Part shown: in pieces, positions 8,104 through 16,158 of the stretch
Layout of the letters: every line of letters begins with the position of its first letter
Numbering within the stretch: the stretch's first letter is position 1
From: Palsa-1392 sp036490335
GTDB lineage: Bacteria; Verrucomicrobiota; Verrucomicrobiia; Chthoniobacterales; UBA10450
Length of the DNA: 64,000 bases
Assembly: GCA_036490335.1 (NCBI GenBank)
Contig: DASXEB010000017.1
Location: forward strand, 186,001-250,000
Direction: 5' to 3'
Translations under genes and position numbers: made by a program
Notes under the pieces: generated by a model
Seen by the model: the letters and a program-made list of their open reading frames with translations, nothing else
Database searches by the model: none
What the model was told of the DNA's origin: nothing

Positions 8104-8261
8104 ATGAAGGGCGAATTTACCGCGATCATCGAAGCTGCGCCCGAAGGCGGTTATTGGGGCTCTGCCCGGAAGTGCCAGGCACCAACGGCCAGGGCGAAAA
8201 CATCGAGGAAGCGAAAGAGAGTCTGCACGCGGCGATTCAAATGATTCTGGCCGATTGTTAG
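8104..8261 (+). pseudogene. HicB-family antitoxin-like gene with a one-base frameshift
   Basis: The ATG at 8104 begins MKGEFTAIIEAAPEGGYWG, the typical HicB N-terminal strand region. The continuation, CPEVPGTNGQGENIEEAKES then LHAAIQMILADC, is in the frame one base earlier. Together they match the HicB/UPF0150 pattern 'GGYWA.CPEVPG..GQG.T.EEA...L..A'. Deletion of one base near 8157-8165 explains the break. No HicA toxin-like ORF is adjacent, so it is either a decayed solitary HicB protein or an antitoxin remnant. The final TAG coincides with a TGTTAGGC variant of the dispersed word. Confidence 0.6.
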
Positions 8262-8288
8262 GCGCCGGATATTTTCGATGAGGGCGGA

Positions 8289-9251
8289 CTATGCGTCCGT
8301 CAGGCTGGCGCAGTAGGTGGCCTGCATGGCGTTGCTCACTTCCACGAGGCGTTCCTGGATCTGGGTGAGGTATTCGTGGAGGCCGAAGTCGAAGATTTCG
8401 CCGATGGTGACGTAGTCGACGTCGGAGCGGAGGCGGCCGGAGAGGCGCTCGGCTTCGTTGGCGAAGCGCGATTCGTCCACCCCGGAGATGCGGTGGAGGG
8501 CGCGGTCGAGGGAGTCGACGCAGTAGCGGATGGAGCGGGGAAATTCGCGGTGGGTGATGAGGAATTCGGCCACTTTCCAAGGGGCGACCTGGCTGACGTA
8601 GAGTTTGCAGTAGGCTTCGAGGGCGCTGACCGATTTGAGCACGGCCATCCACTGGATGGTGTCGACGTTGCCGCCGACGTCTTCGCCCGAGGGGAGGAGG
8701 ATGTGGTATTTGACGTCGAGGACGCGCGAGGTCGAGTCGGCCCGCTCGAGGAAGGCGCCAATGCGGATGAATTCCCAGCCTTCGCCGTGGGTCATGGTGG
8801 CGTCGGTGATGCCCTGGAAAAGGTGGGAGCCGTTGATGACGCGCTTGAAGAATTCGTGCGGGCTCGCGCCGAGGAGCTGCTTCGCTTCGTTGCTCTGGAC
8901 GAAAAGGTAGAGGCGGTTGAGCTGCTCCCACATTTCGCTCGAGATCTGTTCGCGGGTGGTGCGGGCGTTTTCGCGCGCGAGGGTGAGGCAGGAGGAGATG
9001 GAGTTGGGATTTTTGCCCTGCAAGGTGAGGAAATCGGTCACCGAGCGCTCGTCGGCGGCGGCGTAGAGGGTGTCGAAAAGGTCGGTCTCTTCGAGCGAGG
9101 CGATGATCGGCGTCCAATGCTGCATCGCGTCCGCTTCGCCGCCGAGGTCGAGGAGGAGCTGGAGGTTGACGTCGAGGAGACGGGCGTCGTTTTCCGCCCG
9201 CTCGATGTAGCGGCTCATCCAATAAAGCGAATCAGCGACGCGGCTCAGCAT
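8289..9251 (-). CDS. Alpha-E domain protein (DUF403)
   Basis: 320 residues. The start MLSRVADSLYWMSRYIERAE is the signature of the alpha-E family, followed by all-helical sequence throughout. Family knowledge: alpha-E proteins are found beside circularly permuted ATP-grasp proteins in operons predicted to make or modify peptide tags; the biochemical role is unproven. Here the ATP-grasp gene is immediately upstream on the same strand, 24 bases away, so the two are likely co-transcribed. The transglutaminase-like and peptidase partners often found with this pair are not in the window. Confidence 0.9.
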   Translation of the reverse strand: MLSRVADSLYWMSRYIERAENDARLLDVNLQLLLDLGGEADAMQHWTPIIASLEETDLFDTLYAAADERSVTDFLTLQGKNPNSISSCLTLARENARTTREQISSEMWEQLNRLYLFVQSNEAKQLLGASPHEFFKRVINGSHLFQGITDATMTHGEGWEFIRIGAFLERADSTSRVLDVKYHILLPSGEDVGGNVDTIQWMAVLKSVSALEAYCKLYVSQVAPWKVAEFLITHREFPRSIRYCVDSLDRALHRISGVDESRFANEAERLSGRLRSDVDYVTIGEIFDFGLHEYLTQIQERLVEVSNAMQATYCASLTDA

Positions 9252-9275
9252 GACGAGTCGAGATCGCGAGCGGGA

Positions 9276-10757
9276 TCAAGGTTGGCCGCCAGCCGGAAGG
9301 AGGCTCGCGTTTTCAATTTCGTCATCGATCACCCAGGTGTCCTTGCTCCCGCCGCCTTGGGAGGAATTGACGACGAGCGAGCCGGCGCGCAACGCCACTC
9401 TTGTTAGGCCGCCGGGAATGATGGTGACCTTCTCGCCGTAGAGAATGTAGGGCCGCAGATCGACGTGCCGGCCTTGCATCGAGTCGTCGCAAAAACTGGG
9501 CGAGCGCGAGAGGGCGACGATCGGCTGCGCGATGTAATTGCGCGGGTCGGCCTTCAGGCGCGCGGCGAAATCTTCGCGCTCGGCCGCGCTCGCCTGCGAG
9601 CCGATGAGCATGCCGTAGCCGCCGCTTTCGTTGGCGGCTTTGACGACGAGGTCGGGGAGGTGTTCGAGGATGAACTTCAGGTCGTCCGGCTGCGAGGCGA
9701 GATAGGTCGGGACGTTTTCGAGGATCGGATCTTCGTTTAGATAATAGCGAATCATTTTCGGCACGAAGTGATAAACCACCTTGTCGTCCGCGACGCCGGT
9801 GCCGATGGAATTGGCGAGGCTGACACAACCGCGCCGATACGCCTCAACCAGCCCGGGCACGCCGAGTCCGCTGTCTTTGCGGAAAACGCGCGGGTCGAGA
9901 AAGTCGTCGTTGATCCGCCGGTAAATCACATCGACCCGCTTCAGGCCCATCGTCGTCTGCATGTGCACGCAGCCATCCTGCACGACAAGGTCGCGGCCTT
10001 CGACGATCTCGATTCCCATCGAGCGGGCGAGGAAGGAATGCTCGTAGTAAGCCGAGTTAAAAACTCCCGGCGTGAGCAAAACGACGTTCGGCGTCTCCGC
10101 CGATTCGGGCGCGATGTAGCGCAGGACGTTGAGCAATTCCTGCGCGTAATTCTCCACCGGCCGCACCCGATATTCGGAGAAGAGCGGCGGGAAGATCCGC
10201 TTCATCGCCTGGCGATTTTCGAGCACGTAGGAAACGCCGGAGGGACAGCGCGCGTTGTCCTCGAGCACGAGATATTTCCCGTCGCGATCGCGGATCAGGT
10301 CGGTGCCGCAAATGTGAATGTAGATGTTGCGCGGCACATCGAAGTGCATGAACTCGGGGCGAAAATTCGTCGCTTCCCAGATGATCTGCTTCGGGATCAC
10401 GCCGTCGCGCAGGATCGACTGCCCGTGATAAATGTCGTGCAGGAAAAGATTGAGCGCCGTGATTCGCTGGATGAGGCCGCGCTCGAGCAGCTCCCATTCG
10501 CGCGCCGGGATGATGCGCGGCACGAGATCGAAGGGAAAAATGCGCTCCGTCCCCTGGTCGTCGTTGTAGACCGTGAAGGTCACGCCCTGCTGCAAAAACG
10601 AAGTCGCCGCGAGCTGGCGTTTGCGAGCGAAATCGGCCGCGCCCATTTCCTTGAAACGCCCGAGCAACCTGCTGTAATGCGGCCGCGCCTCGCCCGGCGC
10701 GGCAAACATTTCGTCGAAGAAATGCTCGACCTTGTAATCGGAAAAAAGGTCGCTCAT
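9276..10757 (-). CDS. Circularly permuted type 2 ATP-grasp protein (DUF404/DUF407)
   Basis: 493 residues. Diagnostic segments include MFAAPGEARPHYSRLLGRF near the start, FPFDLVPRIIPAREWELLE, and YLVLEDNARCPSGVSYVLEN, then LPDLVVKAANESGGYGMLIG near residue 385, which supplies the nucleotide-binding lysine region of an ATP-grasp fold. The family is predicted to ligate amino acids or peptides through an acyl-phosphate. It is first gene of a two-gene minus-strand operon with the alpha-E protein. Its start is 38 bases from the divergent methyltransferase start. Confidence 0.92.
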   Translation of the reverse strand: MSDLFSDYKVEHFFDEMFAAPGEARPHYSRLLGRFKEMGAADFARKRQLAATSFLQQGVTFTVYNDDQGTERIFPFDLVPRIIPAREWELLERGLIQRITALNLFLHDIYHGQSILRDGVIPKQIIWEATNFRPEFMHFDVPRNIYIHICGTDLIRDRDGKYLVLEDNARCPSGVSYVLENRQAMKRIFPPLFSEYRVRPVENYAQELLNVLRYIAPESAETPNVVLLTPGVFNSAYYEHSFLARSMGIEIVEGRDLVVQDGCVHMQTTMGLKRVDVIYRRINDDFLDPRVFRKDSGLGVPGLVEAYRRGCVSLANSIGTGVADDKVVYHFVPKMIRYYLNEDPILENVPTYLASQPDDLKFILEHLPDLVVKAANESGGYGMLIGSQASAAEREDFAARLKADPRNYIAQPIVALSRSPSFCDDSMQGRHVDLRPYILYGEKVTIIPGGLTRVALRAGSLVVNSSQGGGSKDTWVIDDEIENASLLPAGGQP

Positions 10758-10795
10758 TTGCAGAATTTAGTCTGTCAGCGCAAAAGAGCCACGCA

Positions 10796-11491
10796 ATGAA
10801 AAACCGGAAGGCCGACGCGGAACACGAGCGCGCCTGCGCCCGCGTCACGCGCGGTTTTCGGGAGCGCTGGCTTCGCTTTTACGCCGGGCGAAAACTGCGG
10901 AGCGACCCGATTTTTCCGGCCGCGTTTGCATTGTTAGGCGAAACGCGCGCGCCGCTCGTCGATGTCGGCTGCGGGGTCGGATTGCTCGCGTTTTATTTGC
11001 GCGAGCGCGGATTTCGCCAGCCGATTTTTGGGCTCGATCGCGACCGGCGAAAAATCGCGCGCGCCCGGGAAGTCGTCGGGCGCGCCGGTTATCCCGACCT
11101 TCAGTTTCTCGAGCAGGATGTGACCGAAAGCGCAGTCCCAACCGGCAACATCGTCCTCTTCGATCTGCTCCATTATCTCGCGCCTAACGAACAGACGCGG
11201 CTGCTCGAAAGTCTGGTCGCGCGCGTCGCGCCCGGCGGCCTGCTCGTCATCCGCGATTGCCCGCGCGACCACAACGTCCGCTTTTGGCTCACCCATCTGG
11301 CCGAGCGTTTCGCGCAGACGACGACGTGGAATTTGCGCGCGCCGCTCCACTTCCCGACGCGCGAGAAAATTTGCGCGCCGTTTTCGCCTAACGAATTCGA
11401 TTCCAGCATCGAGCCGCTCTGGGGCCGGACGCCGTTCAACAATCATCTCTTCATTTTCCAGCGGCGCGCGGCCGCAACTGTTCCGGCGTAG
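10796..11491 (+). CDS. Class I SAM-dependent methyltransferase
   Basis: 231 residues. Motif I VDVGCGVGLLAFYL (residues about 53-66) and motif II-like acidic IFGLDRDRRKIARAREVV place it in the Rossmann methyltransferases; FDLLHYLAP and APGGLLVIRDCPRD follow as motif IV/post-motif. The substrate is not deducible. The last 41 bases overlap the convergent polysaccharide deacetylase gene. Two dispersed-word copies are in frame as PNE (residues about 129 and 200). Confidence 0.82.
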   Translation: MKNRKADAEHERACARVTRGFRERWLRFYAGRKLRSDPIFPAAFALLGETRAPLVDVGCGVGLLAFYLRERGFRQPIFGLDRDRRKIARAREVVGRAGYPDLQFLEQDVTESAVPTGNIVLFDLLHYLAPNEQTRLLESLVARVAPGGLLVIRDCPRDHNVRFWLTHLAERFAQTTTWNLRAPLHFPTREKICAPFSPNEFDSSIEPLWGRTPFNNHLFIFQRRAAATVPA

Positions 11492-12227
11492 GCAGGACGC
11501 AGCGATAACCGCTTTTCGTTAGGCCGGCGAGGGTCAGCTCAAGACAGCGCGGATGAAAATCCGGATCGGTCGCGAGGCGATGACCTTCGTGCAAAAGCAC
11601 GATCGCGCCCGGCCTTGCACCGCGCAGAATTCGCTCCGCCACTCCCGCCGGATCGCTGCTCAAGGTGTCGAGTCCGCGCACCGTCCAGCCGATCAGCCGC
11701 ATGTCGCGCCTAACGAGAAGCGGATGGAGGAACCAATTTTTCAAACCGGCCGGCGCGCGAAAAAACGGCGAACTTTCCGGTGAACGATCGATCTCGCTCG
11801 CGATCCGCGACGGCGGCAAGGCCCAAAAAGTTCCGCTCGGATGCGAGAAGGTGTGATTGCCGATGCCGTGGCCGGCTGCCCGAATGCGCGCGAGGTCGTC
11901 AGGCAATTGTTCGGCGAGTTTTCCGATGACGAAGAACGTCGCCTTCGCGCCGAAGCGCTCGAGCAACTCGAGCATGCGAGGAGTGTGAATCGCATCCGGT
12001 CCGTCGTCGATCGTGAGCCAGACTTCGCGCGACGAAGTCTCGAAACGGGTCGCAACCGGCCCCCACCACTGACAGTTCGCGACCAGCGTCGGGTAGAGAA
12101 TCAAGAGATGCGAAAGAAAAAAAACCGCGCAGGCGAGCAGCGGATGAAACCAGATTTCGCCGAGAAAAAAGAGCGCCGCAAAAATTGCGAAGCCAAGAAT
12201 CAGGCGGCGGCTCAGATCACTCTTCAT
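11451..12227 (-). CDS. Polysaccharide deacetylase (carbohydrate esterase 4 family), membrane-anchored
   Basis: 258 residues. Two N-terminal hydrophobic segments (residues about 9-45) precede a NodB-type domain: motif 1 LTIDDGPDA with the catalytic and metal aspartates, motif 2 GIGNHTFSHPSG with metal histidines, motif 3 FFRAPAG, and a late LLHEGH segment. Such enzymes deacetylate N-acetylated sugars in envelope or extracellular polymers. It is the third gene of a minus-strand operon with the LpxL-like acyltransferase and a small membrane protein, overlapping the latter by 11 bases; an envelope glycolipid role for the operon is inferred. Confidence 0.88.
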   Translation of the reverse strand: MKSDLSRRLILGFAIFAALFFLGEIWFHPLLACAVFFLSHLLILYPTLVANCQWWGPVATRFETSSREVWLTIDDGPDAIHTPRMLELLERFGAKATFFVIGKLAEQLPDDLARIRAAGHGIGNHTFSHPSGTFWALPPSRIASEIDRSPESSPFFRAPAGLKNWFLHPLLVRRDMRLIGWTVRGLDTLSSDPAGVAERILRGARPGAIVLLHEGHRLATDPDFHPRCLELTLAGLTKSGYRCVLPTPEQLRPRAAGK

Positions 12228-12690
12228 GCCGGATTTTCAAGACGAGCAGGGCGAACAATTCCAAGCCGACAAGCGCGCACCAAAAAATGCCTAACGACCG
12301 CAGCCACACGCTCGCATCGCCGATCAAGCGCGCGGCGCAGAGCGTCAGGACCGCGATGATGACGACGTGCTGCAACGGGTTATTCGTCGGCGCGGAATAA
12401 AGCCCAAGCCGGCGCAGCAATCGCGCGAAGAGCGAGTTCACGGAATAAAGAATCAGCAGCGTGATCCAAGCGCCTAACGGCAACACGATGACGAAAAGCA
12501 ACTGTAACCACCCCGGCCTAACGAACGTCCAAAGCGCGCGACCGAGGAGAACGCAAACCATCGTGAAGACAAGCATGCCGACGCCGTGCGCTTCCGCGCC
12601 GCTGAATTCCGCGCACCGCGCTTTGCAGCCGAAGACGCGCGCAAGCAGCCGCGGCAACGCGAAAAAATAGCCGCGCTCGCCGTTTCTCAT
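12217..12690 (-). CDS. Hypothetical four-helix membrane protein in an envelope operon
   Basis: 157 residues from the ATG at 12690, whose ATGA overlaps the stop of the upstream acyltransferase, indicating translational coupling. Hydrophobic segments occur near residues 35-55 (MLVFTMVCVLLGRALWTF), 60-85, 105-122 and 130-152. The longer upstream open frame is rejected because it would run across the acyltransferase C-terminus. No family recognised. Position between acyltransferase and deacetylase suggests a lipid or polysaccharide function. Confidence 0.7.
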   Translation of the reverse strand: MRNGERGYFFALPRLLARVFGCKARCAEFSGAEAHGVGMLVFTMVCVLLGRALWTFVRPGWLQLLFVIVLPLGAWITLLILYSVNSLFARLLRRLGLYSAPTNNPLQHVVIIAVLTLCAARLIGDASVWLRSLGIFWCALVGLELFALLVLKIRHEE

Positions 12691-13595
12691 CGCGCGGGAA
12701 AGATCGGGACGAGCGAAAACCAGTGCGACCAATTTGGCCTGACGACGTGCTCGAGTGTGCGGCACCAGATGGCGAGTGCCGCTTCGACCGCAGCCTCGCG
12801 CGATGCGCCATCGCGCCGGCAATGAATTGGCGCGCCGGCGAGAATTCTGTAGCGATGAAACGCGCTCCGCCAGATGAAGAGCGGATAAATCGGCACCTCC
12901 GCGACGAGGGCGAGAATGAATGGCCCGTCCGGTAGCCTAACGACTTCGCCAAAAAGCCGTGCCTCGCGCTGCGACACGCCCGCGATCGCGCGATCGCCCT
13001 GGATCGAGACGATTTCCCCCGCGCGCAACGCGTTCAAAAGCTCGAGCGGCAGCGCCGTCGCGGAAGTGTTGTAGGCGACCTTGACCGCGCCCACGCCCGC
13101 GCGCTCGAGCGATTGATCGAGATGACGCGCGGTCGCGGGGTCGGCTTCCGGCGCGCGCACCATGTGAATTTCGCGCCGGTAACGTTGCGCAAAAAGCGCC
13201 GCGCCGAGATCGTAATTTCCCATGTGCGCGGTGAGCACGATCGCGCCGCGCCCGCGTGCGAGCTGTTCGAGAAATTCCTCGCCTTCGACCGCGTAAACAA
13301 ATTCGGTCTGCGCGAGTTTGTGATCGGCCGCGTCGGCAATCGTCCAGGCAAAATGATAAAACGTCAGCCAGGCGCGGGCGTACTTCGTGAGACGGGATTC
13401 GTTAGGCAAAATCACCGCGAGATTGCCCAGAATCGCGCGACGCGCGCGGGTCGCGATGAGGAAAAAAAAGTTCGACCACAAAAAAATCATAACCGCGCGC
13501 AGATAGATCGGCACGTTCGTGACTCCGAAATCGAGATAGCGCCGCCAGAAAACGCCGCGAATCGCAAATTGACGAAACCAGCGCCGGACTTTCAT
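12687..13595 (-). CDS. LpxL/LpxM-family lysophospholipid/lipid A acyltransferase
   Basis: 302 residues from MKVRRWFRQFAIRGVFWRRY at 13595. The catalytic H-x4-D motif is in LTAHMGNYDLGAALF (residues about 130-145) and the later IVSIQGDRAIAG and FPLFIWR-like region suits this family, which transfers acyl chains to lipid A or related lipids at the inner membrane. An N-terminal hydrophobic segment (YLRAVMIFLWSNFFFLIAT) is the expected anchor. First gene of the operon with the small membrane protein and the polysaccharide deacetylase. Its start codon is only 12 bases from the divergent nagA start. Confidence 0.85.
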   Translation of the reverse strand: MKVRRWFRQFAIRGVFWRRYLDFGVTNVPIYLRAVMIFLWSNFFFLIATRARRAILGNLAVILPNESRLTKYARAWLTFYHFAWTIADAADHKLAQTEFVYAVEGEEFLEQLARGRGAIVLTAHMGNYDLGAALFAQRYRREIHMVRAPEADPATARHLDQSLERAGVGAVKVAYNTSATALPLELLNALRAGEIVSIQGDRAIAGVSQREARLFGEVVRLPDGPFILALVAEVPIYPLFIWRSAFHRYRILAGAPIHCRRDGASREAAVEAALAIWCRTLEHVVRPNWSHWFSLVPIFPAR

Positions 13596-13607
13596 GCCGG
13601 CGCAATT

Positions 13608-14768
13608 ATGCTCAGGCGCATGCTCTTCACCAACGGCCGTTTCATTTTTCCCGATCGCGTCGCGGAAGGCGTCTCGCTGCGCGCGGACCATGGGAAAATC
13701 GTCGCGCTTGGCGGGAAGATTTCGCCGCGGCCTAACGAGGAGCTGATCAATCTGCGCGGGGATTTTCTCGCGCCCGGTTTCATCGACCTGCACGTGCACG
13801 GCGCGGTCGGGCGCGACACGATGGAGGGAACAACGGAAGCGTTTCGCGCGATTTTCGATTATCACGCCGGCGGCGGCACGACTTCGCTTTGCCTAACGAC
13901 GGTGACGGCGCCGCTCGATGAGATCGTGCGCGTCGTTAGGGCGATCGAGAATGCGAGGGCGGAAATTCCGCAACTGCGCGGCGCGCATCTCGAGGGGCCG
14001 TTTATCTCGCGGGAAAAAAATGGCGCGCAGCGCGCGGAGTTTATTCTCGAGCCGCGCCTTGAGTTCGTTAGGCAACTTTTCGCGGCGAGCGATGCAATCT
14101 CGCGCGTCACCCTTGCGCCGGAGCCGCCGGGCGCGCTCGATTTGATTTCGCGCCTAACGAAAAGTGGAATCGCGGCGAGCGGCGGGCACAGCGCGGCCTG
14201 GGATGACGAGGCGCGGGCCGCTTTTGCGCGCGGGATGCGGCAGGTGACGCACACTTTCAATTGCATGTCGTCGATGCGCCGGCGCGCCGACGCGCGCGTG
14301 GCTGGTTTGCTCGAATTCGCGCTGAGCGAGCCGGAAATTTTTTGCGAGTTGATCGCGGACGGGCATCACGTTTCGACCACGCTGATGCGGATGTTGTATC
14401 GCGCGAAAGGCGCGGGCGCGATCTGTCTCGTGACCGACGCGACGGCGGGAGCGGGTTTGCCTAACGAGTCCCACTTTTCGTTAGGCGGGGCGGATTGCGT
14501 GGTGCGCGACGGCGCCTGCTGGCTGGCCGACGGCGCGGCGCTGGCGGGGAGCGCGGCGCGCATGATCGATCTCGTTAGGCAAATGATCGATCAGGTTGGC
14601 GTGCCGGTTTGGGAAGCGATTCGGATGGCGACGGAAACGCCGGCGCGCGCGATGAGCTGGAAAAACAAAGGCGCGCTCGCGCCGGGAATGGATGCGGATC
14701 TGGTCGTGCTTTCGCCGCGGTTTGAAGTGCGGCGCACGTTCACAGCTGCGAGCGGAACGGCAGCATGA
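13608..14768 (+). CDS. nagA: N-acetylglucosamine-6-phosphate deacetylase
   Basis: 386 residues from ATG 13608 (a second ATG at 13620 is equally possible). Amidohydrolase motifs are intact: FIDLHVHGAVGRDTMEG (HxH), AHLEGPFIS (metal glutamate), GGHSAAW, THTFNCMSS, ELIADGHHV, and the catalytic aspartate in LVTDATAGAG. It converts GlcNAc-6-P to GlcN-6-P and acetate in amino-sugar recycling. The gene carries eight copies of the dispersed word in 1.16 kb, the densest gene in the window, including an internal inverted pair at 14459-14486. Its 3' end overlaps the convergent cardiolipin synthase gene by 29 bases. Confidence 0.93.
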   Translation: MLRRMLFTNGRFIFPDRVAEGVSLRADHGKIVALGGKISPRPNEELINLRGDFLAPGFIDLHVHGAVGRDTMEGTTEAFRAIFDYHAGGGTTSLCLTTVTAPLDEIVRVVRAIENARAEIPQLRGAHLEGPFISREKNGAQRAEFILEPRLEFVRQLFAASDAISRVTLAPEPPGALDLISRLTKSGIAASGGHSAAWDDEARAAFARGMRQVTHTFNCMSSMRRRADARVAGLLEFALSEPEIFCELIADGHHVSTTLMRMLYRAKGAGAICLVTDATAGAGLPNESHFSLGGADCVVRDGACWLADGAALAGSAARMIDLVRQMIDQVGVPVWEAIRMATETPARAMSWKNKGALAPGMDADLVVLSPRFEVRRTFTAASGTAA

Positions 14769-16044
14769 GCCAGTCGGTCGTTCGTTCCCAGAGCGAACGA
14801 TTCCTAAATTCCTCGAGCGTGTATTCCTTCGAACGGCTGAGATCTTTTTCGAAGATTTTCTCCATCTCCGCGCCGAAATTTTCATCGTCGATCGCAAGGT
14901 CGAGCTCTTCGTTGATCTGCGATGAGCGCGCGTCAAAATTCGACGAGCCGAAAAGCACGAAGCGTCCATCGACCACCATCGACTTGGTGTGAATCATGGT
15001 CGGCTGATATTCGAAAATGCGCACGCCGCCTTCGAGCATGCGGCCGTAAGCGGCGCGGCCGGCGCTTTTCGTCAGCGGCTGGTCGTCGTTCGGGCCGGGC
15101 AGAATCAATCGCACATCGACGCCGCGGCGGACCGCGCGGACGAGCTGATCGACCTGGTCGTCGGTCGGGGTGCAATACGCGTTCGCGATCCAGATGCGGC
15201 GATTCGCGGCCGCGAAGGCGACGGCTTGCGCGAGCGGCACCGGCGCCATCGAAAACGAATGCGACTCGATCGTTTGCGCGCGCAGATTGCCGGCGGCCGC
15301 TTCGGCGGGAAACTGATCTGCGCCGCTTAGCGTCTCGCCAAAAGTTTTGATCCAGTGTTCCTCGAACGCGTTTTGCAATTCGCTTACGAGCGGACCTTCG
15401 ACCCGCGCCTCCATGTCGCGCCAATGTTTCGCGTCCTGCGCGTGGCCCGACCATTCGTCAGCAAAACCAATCGCGCCGGTGAAGCCGAGCCGGCCGTCCA
15501 CGACCATGACGCGGCGATGCGAGCGCCGGTTCGTGCGATCGATCCGCCAGGAGAGGAGCGGATGATAATAGGCAAATTTGCAGCCGGCGTTTTTCAGCAT
15601 TTGCACGTCGGAATTATCGAGCTTCCAACTCGAGCCGATGCCGTCGAGGAGCACGCGCACTTCGAGGCCGGCGCGGGCCCGTTCGCAGAGCGCGTCGCGG
15701 AATTCGTGGCCGATTTTGTCGGAATAAAAAATGTAGGCCTCGAAGTTGATCGTGCGCCGCGCGGCGCGGATCGCGGCGAGCATGGCGGGAAAATATTCGT
15801 CGCCATTTTGGAGCAGCTCGATTTTGTTTCCGGGCAGCGGAACCGGATCGGCGAGGGCGAGCGCGGAGCCGAAAAATTCCGGATCGTTGACGCTGAAAGT
15901 GTGGCCAACGTGATAGGCGATGACGTGACGGCGAATGAAAAAAACGCAGAAGACCGCGACGATGCCGAGAAAGGCGATCACGATCGCGAGCCACTCGAGC
16001 GTCTCGAACTCCCACCATTTCGCGTTGTGCCGCCTCCGCCGCAT
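14740..16044 (-). CDS. Cardiolipin synthase / phospholipase D-like transferase
   Basis: 434 residues from MRRRRHNAKWWEF at 16044; the open frame continues upstream but is then antisense to ppk. An N-terminal transmembrane segment (WLAIVIAFLGIVAVFCVFFI) precedes two HKD-type half sites. The second is intact, HTKSMVVDGRFVLFGSSNFD. The first reads SHRRVMVVDGRLGFTGAIGF, with arginine in the lysine position. Cardiolipin synthases condense phosphatidylglycerol at the inner membrane. Because of the H-x-K to H-x-R change in site one, a broader PLD-family assignment is kept open. Confidence 0.85.
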   Translation of the reverse strand: MRRRRHNAKWWEFETLEWLAIVIAFLGIVAVFCVFFIRRHVIAYHVGHTFSVNDPEFFGSALALADPVPLPGNKIELLQNGDEYFPAMLAAIRAARRTINFEAYIFYSDKIGHEFRDALCERARAGLEVRVLLDGIGSSWKLDNSDVQMLKNAGCKFAYYHPLLSWRIDRTNRRSHRRVMVVDGRLGFTGAIGFADEWSGHAQDAKHWRDMEARVEGPLVSELQNAFEEHWIKTFGETLSGADQFPAEAAAGNLRAQTIESHSFSMAPVPLAQAVAFAAANRRIWIANAYCTPTDDQVDQLVRAVRRGVDVRLILPGPNDDQPLTKSAGRAAYGRMLEGGVRIFEYQPTMIHTKSMVVDGRFVLFGSSNFDARSSQINEELDLAIDDENFGAEMEKIFEKDLSRSKEYTLEEFRNRSLWERTTDWLMLPFRSQL

Positions 16045-16158
16045 GATCGCGGAGCGTGCCGGAGAAAGCACGCGCGCGTCAACCGGAACGCGGGAAATTT
16101 GCAGCGCGAAGCGGCGAGCGTTAATTGAAGGAGTCGCACTCTCGTGCGCGACTGCGTT

